Assembly (NCBI GenBank): GCA_951812665.1
Contig: CATOST010000016.1
Coordinates: 124,001-188,000 of the forward strand
From: an uncultured Acidobacteriota bacterium
Lineage (GTDB): Bacteria; Acidobacteriota; UBA6911; RPQK01; JAJDTT01
Direction: 5' to 3'
Length of the DNA: 64,000 nucleotides
The position numbers were made by a program, and so were the translations under genes. This document shows, piece by piece, positions 54,148 to 62,385 of the stretch. Below the pieces are notes generated by a model that was given only the letters and a program-made list of their open reading frames with translations, did not search any database and was not told the DNA's origin. Each line of letters opens with the position of its first letter. Position 1 is the stretch's first letter.

Positions 54148-55617
54148 ATGCAGCACAGTGTTCCTCGAGTCGATTCGTTCGTGAATGGGGTTCGGGCGCC
54201 CTCGAACTCCTCTCGGTGCGGAGAGTTGCGAAACCCGGGAACCGGAGAGCTTCTGGCCCATGTTCCCTTCGCGACCAGGTCGGAAGTCGATGCGGTGATC
54301 GCTTCGTCCGCCGCCGCCTTCCCCGGCTGGCGCGACACGCCGGTGGTGGAGCGCTGCCGGACCCTGTTCCGTTACAAGCAGCTCCTGGAAGAACATCTGG
54401 AGGAGGTGGCCGATTGGATCTCCCGGGAGAACGGCAAGATCCCGGAGGAAGCGCGCGGGTCGGTTCGACGAGGCATCGAGGTGGTGGAGTTCGCCTGCGG
54501 CATGTCCACCCTGATCCAGGGCTCGACCGTGGAGAACGTCTCCAGGGGCCTGGATTGCGCCAGTTTCCGGCAGCCGCTGGGTGTGTGTGCCGGGATCACC
54601 CCCTTCAACTTTCCTGCCATGGTGCCCATGTGGCTCTATCCCGTCGCCATCGCCTGCGGCAACACTTTCGTTCTGAAGCCGTCCGAGAAGGTGCCGGGCG
54701 CCGCCCTGCGCCTCGCGGAGTTGTTCGCGGAGGCCGGATTGCCTCCCGGTGTCTTCAACGTCGTCCAAGGGGACCGGGAAGCGGTGGAGGCGCTGGTGGA
54801 GAACACGGACGTCCGGGCCGTTTCCTTCGTCGGCTCGGCTCCCGTGGCCCGCTATGTCTATGAGGCGGCCAGCATGGCCGGAAAGCGGGTTCAGGCGCTG
54901 GCCGGCGCCAAGAACCACCTGGTGGCCATGCCCGACTGCAATCTGGACAAGACGGCCGACGCCATCATCGGTTCCGCCTTCGGCTCTGCCGGAGAGCGGT
55001 GCATGGCCATCAGCGCTGTGGTGACGGTGGGAGCGGTTCACGAACCGCTGTTGGAGAAGGTCAAGGCCCGTGCGGAGTCGATGCGGCTGGGCGCCGCTGC
55101 CGACGGTGGCAGTCAACTGGGACCGTTGATCTCCGGACCTCACCGGGACCGGGTGCTGGAATACATTGAGACCGGACTGGATGAAGGGGCCCAACTCGCT
55201 CTGGACGGCCGCTGCCACAGCGGAGTCGAGGGTCTGTCGGGATTTTTTCTGGGCCCCAGTATCTTCGAGAGGGTCTCACCGAAGATGCAGATCTACCAGG
55301 ACGAGATCTTCGGACCCGTTCTCTGCGTCATTCAGGCAGAGGACCTGGATGAGGCGATCGAGGTGGTCAACGCCAACCGGTTCGGCAACGGCACCGCCAT
55401 TTTCACCGAGAGCGGGTGGGCGGCCCGGGAGTACCAGAACCGGGTTCAGGTTGGGATGGTGGGCATCAACGTGGGAGTTCCGGTGCCCCTGGCATTTTTC
55501 TCCTTTTCCGGGTGGAGAGGTTCCTTTTTCGGTGACCTGCATGCCCATGGCCGGGACGGAGTGAACTTCTACACCGAGCAGAAGGTCGTCAGTTCCCGCT
55601 GGTTCGGGGGCAATTGA
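54148..55617 (+). CDS. mmsA: Methylmalonate-semialdehyde dehydrogenase (CoA-acylating)
   Basis: This NAD- and CoA-dependent aldehyde dehydrogenase of valine, thymine or inositol breakdown oxidises (methyl)malonate semialdehyde to propionyl- or acetyl-CoA; 489 residues. The family signature EEARGSVRRGIEVVEFACG separates it from other aldehyde dehydrogenases. GITPFNFPAMVPMWLYPVAI and the catalytic cysteine in FGSAGERCMA (C285) are present. ATG 54148 is chosen over GTG 54139. It is divergent from the Fur-ferritin gene with under 90 bases between, so the regulator could act here. Confidence 0.93.
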   Translation: MQHSVPRVDSFVNGVRAPSNSSRCGELRNPGTGELLAHVPFATRSEVDAVIASSAAAFPGWRDTPVVERCRTLFRYKQLLEEHLEEVADWISRENGKIPEEARGSVRRGIEVVEFACGMSTLIQGSTVENVSRGLDCASFRQPLGVCAGITPFNFPAMVPMWLYPVAIACGNTFVLKPSEKVPGAALRLAELFAEAGLPPGVFNVVQGDREAVEALVENTDVRAVSFVGSAPVARYVYEAASMAGKRVQALAGAKNHLVAMPDCNLDKTADAIIGSAFGSAGERCMAISAVVTVGAVHEPLLEKVKARAESMRLGAAADGGSQLGPLISGPHRDRVLEYIETGLDEGAQLALDGRCHSGVEGLSGFFLGPSIFERVSPKMQIYQDEIFGPVLCVIQAEDLDEAIEVVNANRFGNGTAIFTESGWAAREYQNRVQVGMVGINVGVPVPLAFFSFSGWRGSFFGDLHAHGRDGVNFYTEQKVVSSRWFGGN

Positions 55618-55764
55618 CGTAGTATTGCCGATTCCGGTGCCCACGGCGTTTCTCGCACCGGGACCGCGGGCACTATTCAACCGTCGAATCTTCGTCCCCT
55701 CCCTTGACGGCAAGCTCCGCGGCACCACGCCAACCGACGACCTTCAGGTCGTACACCGTATAGC

Positions 55765-57645
55765 ATGATGATTTTCTGGGGTGATGACATTGTTGAAACT
55801 ACCAAGGGCGTCGACATCTTGGGCGTTCGGGGCACCGATCAAACTGTCGAGCTGGGCTTAGTCAGCGGCATAACGACCATATCCCAGCGGGCTCGATACC
55901 TTTCGATCCTGACTTGGTCGATTGGAGAGTTCCTGGTCGAACAGGCCGACGTGGGATTCGATTGGGACCGTTTTCTGATCTACCTACGAAGAGTCGAGTT
56001 CGTAACTCTCGCGGCCAGCCGATTGGACAATGACCGGAATGGAACCGATGCTACCGGGGCTCTTGGCGCGCGTCTTCACTACGATCGGATCCGCCGACTT
56101 CTGGGTGGCAAATCTGTATCCTGTCCAACAAAACAGGGTGGCGCGATCCTTGGGACCTATCTGGGTCCGTGCCAGGCGATGGGATTACTGCTGGATGGGG
56201 ACGAGACCGTACCCTATCGATTGACTCCACGCGGTAAGGAGATGTGGCGAATACGACGAGACCGCCTGAAGGGTTCGCCGGTTATGGCCGCCATCTCCAC
56301 TGGGCAGGAAGTCTCGCGAACTTTGGTCGAATCGGCCATCACTCATTTCTCCCTTGCCAGGTTAGCGAACTCCGGGAGGGAGTCGAGTCTTCTCCGCAAG
56401 GCTCTGTTTCGGCCTTGGGGGCCGGTTGACGAACCGGAACGAGCCGGTATTGCCAAGGCATACGAGGGCATCAACGGAACGCGGATGTGGGCTGCGAAGA
56501 TGCTCGCCAAGACGCCAGACAGTGCGGATGGGCTACTGGTGCGCAACTTCCGCAACTGCATCGACGGTGGAGCGAAGACAAGGATCGAGTACGCTTGGGC
56601 GGAGTACGAGTACCGGCGCCGATGCCATTTTGCCTTAGAGCTCCTTCTTGCCGCGCTGACGGCCAGCCTGCGCGAGTTCAGGAAAGCCTCGATAGCTCAG
56701 ATCGTGGCGCTTTGGTTCCGTCCATTCACCACCGCGCCATTCCTACGTAAGATGTGGCCGCGTGTCTCGGAAGCCATCGTTTCGAGTGCGGCACAGGCCA
56801 TAGCTTCGGTCCCCGAACAGCTTTTCTCTGGCGAGAGAATTCCCCTGAGCGATTTGAGGCACTTGGAGCCGAGCAACCAAGCCAGTGGCACCGTAGCAAT
56901 TCTTGCTGCCGAGGCATGCCAGACCAAGGTGATCCGGAGGGACGGTCACTTCGACAATCGACCCGGGAGTCCTGGGGAGCGAGCGATCGGAATCATCGAA
57001 TCCGTGGGAGAGGAACCGTTCTTGGAATTCGTGGAGAGACTCGTCGAGCTCACGGCCCTCGCCCACCTCCAAACGACCCTTCGCAAGATGGGGGCCGGAC
57101 AGAAGTGCTCACTTCGTTTCTTTCCCGAAGGGGTGTTCTTGCGCTCTACGGGAGTCGGCATGTCGCCGGGACAGAGCGGCGATCGCCTGACGAACGTACT
57201 TCGGATCCTCACAGACGTTGGTGAATTCCGTCGAGACGGCGGAAAATTGCGCCGTTTGACAGCGGTCAACAATGAAACAGAACGTGCTCGATTGGATTTG
57301 CGGGACGATGACGGATGCCACGTCTGCCATCGTGCTCACGCACAACATCGATTTTCTGTTCCTCCAGTCGATCGTGTGGCCGCGGCTTCGGAAATGTGGC
57401 TATCCCAAGTTGACCGTCTTTGCGGATGCCGTATGCGCCCAAGGATCCTATCGCCAGCATGGTCACCTGCTTGCTGGGATCGGTCGAGACTACCGCGTCG
57501 TGCCTGTGGAAATGGGTGCCGGGCGGCGTTTTCATGCCAAGGCGATCCTTTTCGCGGGACCGAGCAGGGCCGCGCTGGCCGTGGGGAGCGGCAACCTCAC
57601 TCATGGCGGATGGAGTGCCAATCAGGAGATCTGGACAACTTGTGA
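55765..57645 (+). CDS. Unknown protein, first gene of a putative defence cassette
   Basis: I do not recognise this 626-codon protein. Visible features are an N-terminal segment GITTISQRARYLSILTWSIG followed by RFLIYLRRVEFVTLAASRL, a helical middle, and near residues 475-500 a winged-helix-like end (DRLTNVLRILTDVGEFRRDG). From about residue 503 (57272) the frame runs over the start of the next gene for another 124 codons. That part is rich in Cys, Arg and Trp and looks like a shadow of the downstream gene, so the natural stop has probably been lost by a frameshift near 57.27 kb. Codon choice is less GC-biased than the neighbours, suggesting transfer. Cognate of the phospholipase-D-type gene by position. 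Confidence 0.62.
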   Translation: MMIFWGDDIVETTKGVDILGVRGTDQTVELGLVSGITTISQRARYLSILTWSIGEFLVEQADVGFDWDRFLIYLRRVEFVTLAASRLDNDRNGTDATGALGARLHYDRIRRLLGGKSVSCPTKQGGAILGTYLGPCQAMGLLLDGDETVPYRLTPRGKEMWRIRRDRLKGSPVMAAISTGQEVSRTLVESAITHFSLARLANSGRESSLLRKALFRPWGPVDEPERAGIAKAYEGINGTRMWAAKMLAKTPDSADGLLVRNFRNCIDGGAKTRIEYAWAEYEYRRRCHFALELLLAALTASLREFRKASIAQIVALWFRPFTTAPFLRKMWPRVSEAIVSSAAQAIASVPEQLFSGERIPLSDLRHLEPSNQASGTVAILAAEACQTKVIRRDGHFDNRPGSPGERAIGIIESVGEEPFLEFVERLVELTALAHLQTTLRKMGAGQKCSLRFFPEGVFLRSTGVGMSPGQSGDRLTNVLRILTDVGEFRRDGGKLRRLTAVNNETERARLDLRDDDGCHVCHRAHAQHRFSVPPVDRVAAASEMWLSQVDRLCGCRMRPRILSPAWSPACWDRSRLPRRACGNGCRAAFSCQGDPFRGTEQGRAGRGERQPHSWRMECQSGDLDNL

Positions 57646-59917
57646 GAGCGGTGATGACGGCTTGTCGGCCATCTCGGCGTTCAGGAACTATGTGAGTACG
57701 GTTCTCGCTTTTGTTCATCGAGAGGAAAGTATCGCCGAAGAGATTGAGGATGTATTTGTCCACGGTGCGGACTCCTGGACCGCCGAGCTTCCAGATCCAG
57801 CTGGTCTGCTCGGTGCTCCTGACGACCGTCCTTTACTTGACAGGATGGTCGACTTGGCCGGCGACGGAGTCCGTCGGGTGACCGCGTACGCTCCGTACTA
57901 TGATGCCAAAGGGGAAGCACTCGGAGAACTCGCTCGGCGCATTGCAGTCCCGATCAAGGTACTACTTCAGAGAAACCATGTCGGACTGTCGGCTCCGGCT
58001 GCCGCGACCCTTCCCGGCAACGTAGAGTTGACCGGGGTCGACAGCAATCGGTCACGGTTCATTCATGCAAAGCTGTTTGCGTTCCACCGATCGGAGACCA
58101 CCTTGCTCGTCTCAGGGAGCGCCAACCTTTCCAAAGCCGCACTGATGGCGGACAGAAACTGGGGCAATGCCGAACTGGTCGCTGTGCAGGAGGTTTCGCA
58201 GGAAGAAGCCGACGATCTGCTGGCCGATATCACGTTCCTGGACGATGTTCCGGCTCTGCCCGAGGAGCCCCCGACAGATCGGTGGACTCTGCCGGATCAG
58301 CATTTGCGAATCCTGGCCGCAAGATTCATTGATGGTGTACTCAAAGTGGCATTCAAATCTGATGAAGCCAGCGAGAAACTGATCGTAGAGATCGATGACG
58401 GACCGAAGCAGCGATGCCGTGACATCGGCGTCAACGGTGTGGCACGGATTCGTCTGAAACGATGTCCGAGATCAGTCCGTTTGATTTGCACGCTGAAATC
58501 CGGCGTGGAGGTGTCGTCTGAGCCGGCATGGGTCGATGACGAGGCCAGTCTCGGCAGATCCGTGACGGTGCGTCGTATCGTCGCTAAGTTGCAAGAGGCA
58601 TCGGAAACTGGGGCATTGTCCTCTGAGGGCTGGTTCGAGATTCTCCAGCTTCTCCACCAGCACTTACAGCGTCCAAGGCAACAGTTTTCGTATGCCACCA
58701 CACGTCGAAACGACAGCACGGCGACGACTGCTCGAAGTTACCGAGTCGAGGACGTGTTCTCGGAAAGCTTTGGGCGTCCCGCAACAGATATGATTGCCGG
58801 TGTATCCGGAGCGATGCGCCAGACCGATTTCCTCGGAGTGCTGGCCCATTACTTTTCGCCCGAGATGACCGACGAACCTGCGGAGACAGATGAAGAATCG
58901 CAGCCTGACGAATCCGTGGAAGAAACCGAGCCCCAGGAAATCTCAGACGCGACCGCCAAGGAGGAAAACAAACGGCGGCTGAACCGGGCGGGAAGTGTTA
59001 AAGACGCCCAGAATGGTGTTCGATTCCACAGGAAGTTCGTGGCCTTACTCGAGAAAATCGTCACCATTATGGGTGGCGATGGGTTTTGCGCGGATCGAAC
59101 ACCCGAGCGCCTGAGCGCTGATATTGCCGCCACGGCCTTGCTGCTCCGGAAGGGACTCGTGGACCGGGTTCTCGCGGAGGATGAGTTCGCTTCCATAACC
59201 AGCCGTCTTTGGAGCATTCTGTTTTTTAGATCGGGGGGTGAGATCGGAACGATTGAAAAGCATCTGCAAGGTCTCGGATCATCCTCCGAACATCCTCGCG
59301 CGGCTTACGAATCGGCAATGGCTTCACCGAGGCTGACCGCGGCGTTGATCCTATGGTGCTTCCCGGACTGGGGACAGGGGAGCATGGATGCGATTAGATT
59401 CCGATTTGCGGCTATGGCGCTCGCCGCCAACCTGCCCTGGTTGGCCGCTGGTGGCACAGATGAGGAGGTTGTCGGAGAACTACGACGCCTGTCTCGATCG
59501 ATGCCGACAGGCATCGAATTCGAGGCCCTTGTGGACGCCAGGAACCGGTGGGTCCGGGACGGAGTCGCACTCGACGAATTCCGGAAGGCAGCTGGACTCT
59601 GGAAGGCAATGGAATTGGCTGAGGCATGCAGCGATGGTCCTTTGAAACGCGGAGAGCTTCTTTGGCAAGCGGGAGAGTTCTGGGTCGCAGAAAAGGATTG
59701 CCGCCGAGACCAGAAGACCAGTGTATCGGTACGCCGTTTGGCCGGTGTCGATCGTAAGAAATTTCGCCCGAGCTACTTGGCGCCGGTGGGTTCTCTACTT
59801 CAAAACCCAGATCTTCTAAAGTTGCACGACGGTGCCCGAAGGAGCCTCCTCGACGTCATTGCCGAGGTTCGGACGCAGCAGGAACGAGGCCGCGACTGGT
59901 GGCAGGAGCCGAGCTGA
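57272..59917 (+). CDS. Large protein with two phospholipase-D/NgoFVII-type phosphodiesterase half-sites
   Basis: This 881-residue protein has two HxK-N-E half-sites of the phospholipase D superfamily: H88-x-K90, N108, E119 (FHAKAILF, VGSGNLTHGGWSANQE) and H265-x-K267, N285, E301 (FIHAKLFAF, SGSANLSKAAL). The pattern HxK...N...E without the D of HKD is that of nuclease members such as BfiI and NgoFVII. Both halves in one chain would make a complete active site. Residues 310-881 are unrecognised; they include an acidic linker (DEPAETDEESQPDESVEETE) and a helical C-terminus. The start may be ATG 57308 instead. It is probably a DNA/RNA phosphodiesterase effector; no helicase or methylase is adjacent. 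Confidence 0.75.
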   Translation: MKQNVLDWICGTMTDATSAIVLTHNIDFLFLQSIVWPRLRKCGYPKLTVFADAVCAQGSYRQHGHLLAGIGRDYRVVPVEMGAGRRFHAKAILFAGPSRAALAVGSGNLTHGGWSANQEIWTTCESGDDGLSAISAFRNYVSTVLAFVHREESIAEEIEDVFVHGADSWTAELPDPAGLLGAPDDRPLLDRMVDLAGDGVRRVTAYAPYYDAKGEALGELARRIAVPIKVLLQRNHVGLSAPAAATLPGNVELTGVDSNRSRFIHAKLFAFHRSETTLLVSGSANLSKAALMADRNWGNAELVAVQEVSQEEADDLLADITFLDDVPALPEEPPTDRWTLPDQHLRILAARFIDGVLKVAFKSDEASEKLIVEIDDGPKQRCRDIGVNGVARIRLKRCPRSVRLICTLKSGVEVSSEPAWVDDEASLGRSVTVRRIVAKLQEASETGALSSEGWFEILQLLHQHLQRPRQQFSYATTRRNDSTATTARSYRVEDVFSESFGRPATDMIAGVSGAMRQTDFLGVLAHYFSPEMTDEPAETDEESQPDESVEETEPQEISDATAKEENKRRLNRAGSVKDAQNGVRFHRKFVALLEKIVTIMGGDGFCADRTPERLSADIAATALLLRKGLVDRVLAEDEFASITSRLWSILFFRSGGEIGTIEKHLQGLGSSSEHPRAAYESAMASPRLTAALILWCFPDWGQGSMDAIRFRFAAMALAANLPWLAAGGTDEEVVGELRRLSRSMPTGIEFEALVDARNRWVRDGVALDEFRKAAGLWKAMELAEACSDGPLKRGELLWQAGEFWVAEKDCRRDQKTSVSVRRLAGVDRKKFRPSYLAPVGSLLQNPDLLKLHDGARRSLLDVIAEVRTQQERGRDWWQEPS

Positions 59918-59924
59918 CCTCGAC

Positions 59925-60686
59925 TCAGCCGTTTTGCGGAAGCAGGAGTCCCCGTACTATTTCGGGTGTCCAGATCTCAAGGCCATTTCGCCGCAGATCG
60001 TTGCACCAGGAATCGAGGTAGCCACCGAAGACCGGGTCTCCATTGGGGTCCCAGGAGTTCAGCCGCCGGTAGGCCTCCCAGAGAGACGGCTCCTGGAGGA
60101 ATCGGGGGAGCAGTGCAGCGGCGACGACACCGGTCCGGACGCGATCGTACGGGTTTGCTTCCAATTCGCCGATGTTTGCGGCGAACCACGACGGCAGGTC
60201 CCCTTCCACGGACGCCAAGTGTCGCTGCTCCCGGTCGAGAGCGTAGGTCCGGTGATTGGGCGCGAACTCCGCCGCCCGGCACACTGCGGAGAGTGGCTGA
60301 TGTTTCCAATCGTCGGCCAGCCGATGAAGGACGAACAACGACGCCATCTCGCACAAGCTCTCCTCGAACCACTTGTGGCGATGTTCCCGATAACGTTCGA
60401 ATCCGGTCAGCACACGGCAGAGTTCATGCGAAAATTGCAAGACGTACTGTGACCAATAGGTATCGCCGGTGCTCAGGAAGATCTGGTAGGGTCGCCGGCC
60501 AAAGACCACCAGGGGGTGATCCTGGCGCCATCGGCAAACACGGATGGGAGCGTCCGGTCTGACGCCGAAGGCCGACGTCAGTATCCGGTATGCCGATTCG
60601 AGGACGGCCAGTATCGAAGCCAGACTCACCCGGCCCCAGTTCCCGTTGACGACCGTGATCCTCCCGTCGCTGCTGGTCGCGTCCAT
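59925..60686 (-). CDS. Metallopeptidase-like protein with degenerate zinc motif
   Basis: This 253-residue protein has the layout of gluzincin (peptidase MA-like) domains: QFSHELCRVLTG near residue 85, followed by KWFEESLCEMASLFVL with the usual third-ligand glutamate position. The second histidine of HExxH is arginine here (HELCR), so zinc binding is doubtful. It has no signal peptide or membrane helix. It overlaps the ATPase gene upstream by one base (TGATG), so it is translationally coupled to it. It could be an inactive or altered peptidase acting as partner of the ATPase. Confidence 0.6.
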   Translation of the reverse strand: MDATSSDGRITVVNGNWGRVSLASILAVLESAYRILTSAFGVRPDAPIRVCRWRQDHPLVVFGRRPYQIFLSTGDTYWSQYVLQFSHELCRVLTGFERYREHRHKWFEESLCEMASLFVLHRLADDWKHQPLSAVCRAAEFAPNHRTYALDREQRHLASVEGDLPSWFAANIGELEANPYDRVRTGVVAAALLPRFLQEPSLWEAYRRLNSWDPNGDPVFGGYLDSWCNDLRRNGLEIWTPEIVRGLLLPQNG

Positions 60687-62251
60687 CAGTCTCTCCCAGC
60701 GACCTTTTCCGAGACGCCGAGGGCTCCAATCGCTCCGGCGTCGCTTCTGCCCAACCGATTAAAGTCCAACAGGTCGCGGCAGATCCATCCGTCGGTCTCC
60801 AGGCGGTCCCGCTGACTGGGCGAAAACCGGGGGCTGTAGAGCGCCCACTCCTGGTCCCAGTCCGAGAATCGCTTTCCTTCGTCCGTCCGAAGGAAGCGCT
60901 TCACATGTCGGCGAAACGACGCGACCGTGTCGTCATTGTGCTCTCTTGGATTCCGCTTGCATGATCCGAATCGCACGCGTCGGGTCTCTTCGTTCAGTGC
61001 GATCAGATCGATCTCGATCTCGCCGCCGCGCCGGGGCCGCTTCCAGTATCCGCCGACCCGAGCGGTCACCGGAAAATCGGAGTTGCCGACACTTGAGACC
61101 TCTTCACTGGCCAAGTGCACCAACTCCTCGAAGGCGCGCCCCTCCAGCGTGCTCAGACGGGGAATCAGGAGCCGCGCCACGTCCACACTGGGTCGGGTTC
61201 GGGCCGCCATGCAGGCGGGATGGAGAGCGGACGTCCACGCCCGCAGGAAGAGGTCGGAGACCGAGTAGCGGGCCCGCCGAACGCCATCGCCTGCTAACAA
61301 TGGTAGATCCTTACGTATCAATCGGAGGTCGCGGGTGAGGGTCTTGAGATAGGGCCCCGGAGACGTTACTTCCGGAAGTGCCCTCCTGAGGTCGGCGTGG
61401 CTGCAGCGAGGACGCTGGGCGACGACCCGCAGGATGGCGAGGGAAGTCCTGCGGAGCTCATGTTGCAGCAGAATCTCTCCCTCCTGTTGCAGCGGCGCGC
61501 CCGTGCGCAGGAACAGGCCGGCGCAGACTTCGGCGGCCCAGTCGCGCCAGTTGGGAATAAGGTCGACATCCTCCACTTCCGCGAAGTGCCGCCAATATTT
61601 GGGGACGCCCCCGAAGAGCGTCCATAACGTCAGTAAGCGTTTCGGGTCGTCCGCTCGGTGCAGATCGCAGACATGGAAAATGGTCCTCAGATCCCAGGGG
61701 CCAAGATTCAAATTGAACGTCGTTCTCCCGAAGAGCGGCGTCCGGCTGTCTTCGAGCAGCGAATTCATCTCCGCCTGGACCGAACCGAGGACGATGATAC
61801 CGCCTTCGGTCTCGGTATCCTGTAGTCGATCTACCTGATTCTGAAGCAGGGACGGTAGCGCGCGGAGCGGCCCCCGGAGGCAGACTTGAAACTCGTCGAG
61901 AGCGACGATGACGCCTTTGGCGCAGAGCGAGCCGATGGCTGCGGCGATGGCTGGCAGGGTGCGTGCCTCACTCAACTCCGGGATCAAGCCTCCGAGTCCG
62001 GATTGGGTCGCTGTGCCGCGGAAGACTTGGGCGAAATCGGCCGGAGTGCTGTCCGGGAGCTGAACCATCAGGCAACGCTGGCCACCCGGATCGTCCTCAA
62101 GGTGGGTTGCCAATGCCTGCTGGACCAGAGCCGTCTTCCCGATTCGCCGGCGGCCACGGATCGCTCCGAAGAACCAGCGTTGCCCCCGGAACCGATCCAG
62201 CAGACACCCGAGTTCGTCCTTCCGGCCGTAGAAACTCCAGCGTCGAGGCAT
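60686..62251 (-). CDS. AAA-type ATPase with DUF234-like nuclease-fold C-terminus
   Basis: This 521-residue protein of the archaeal-type ATPase family has Walker A GRRRIGKTALVQQ near residue 36, Walker B VIVALDEFQV, and a sensor-like IIVLGSVQAEM. A winged-helix part follows (RVVAQRPRCSHADLRRALPE). The C-terminus has GRAFEELVHLAS, IEIDLIALNEE and RVRFGSCKRN, the E...D...(S)xK pattern of the DUF234/PD-(D/E)xK fold. Family members occur in mobile and defence-related loci, but functions are largely unproven. The ATG appears to coincide with the transcription start, giving a leaderless message. Confidence 0.78.
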   Translation of the reverse strand: MPRRWSFYGRKDELGCLLDRFRGQRWFFGAIRGRRRIGKTALVQQALATHLEDDPGGQRCLMVQLPDSTPADFAQVFRGTATQSGLGGLIPELSEARTLPAIAAAIGSLCAKGVIVALDEFQVCLRGPLRALPSLLQNQVDRLQDTETEGGIIVLGSVQAEMNSLLEDSRTPLFGRTTFNLNLGPWDLRTIFHVCDLHRADDPKRLLTLWTLFGGVPKYWRHFAEVEDVDLIPNWRDWAAEVCAGLFLRTGAPLQQEGEILLQHELRRTSLAILRVVAQRPRCSHADLRRALPEVTSPGPYLKTLTRDLRLIRKDLPLLAGDGVRRARYSVSDLFLRAWTSALHPACMAARTRPSVDVARLLIPRLSTLEGRAFEELVHLASEEVSSVGNSDFPVTARVGGYWKRPRRGGEIEIDLIALNEETRRVRFGSCKRNPREHNDDTVASFRRHVKRFLRTDEGKRFSDWDQEWALYSPRFSPSQRDRLETDGWICRDLLDFNRLGRSDAGAIGALGVSEKVAGRD

Positions 62252-62255
62252 TCTT

Positions 62256-62286
62256 ATAAGATAAATAATATGATCTTATCTGTCAA
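62256..62286 (-). promoter_or_regulatory. Leaderless promoter with overlapping inverted repeat (ATPase operon)
   Basis: On the minus strand TTGACA (62286-62281), a 17-base spacer and TATCTT (62263-62258) place the start at about 62251, the A of the ATPase ATG. An inverted repeat ATAAGAT/ATCTTAT (62273-62279 and 62256-62262, 10-base gap) overlaps the spacer and -10 box, a likely operator. The stretch is AT-rich in GC-rich surroundings. Confidence 0.65.
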
Positions 62287-62385
62287 CCTGCTGGCGTCCT
62301 CATTACGCGCGCCAGCGAAACCAGGTACTGCCTGAAGAATTATCCGTATTCGTCATACGCTCAGTGACCCGCTGAGAAAATCGGG
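62287..62385. other. Intergenic spacer
   Basis: About 100 bases lie between the ATPase promoter and the end of the TonB-receptor gene. I see no gene or clear terminator in it. Confidence 0.5.
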
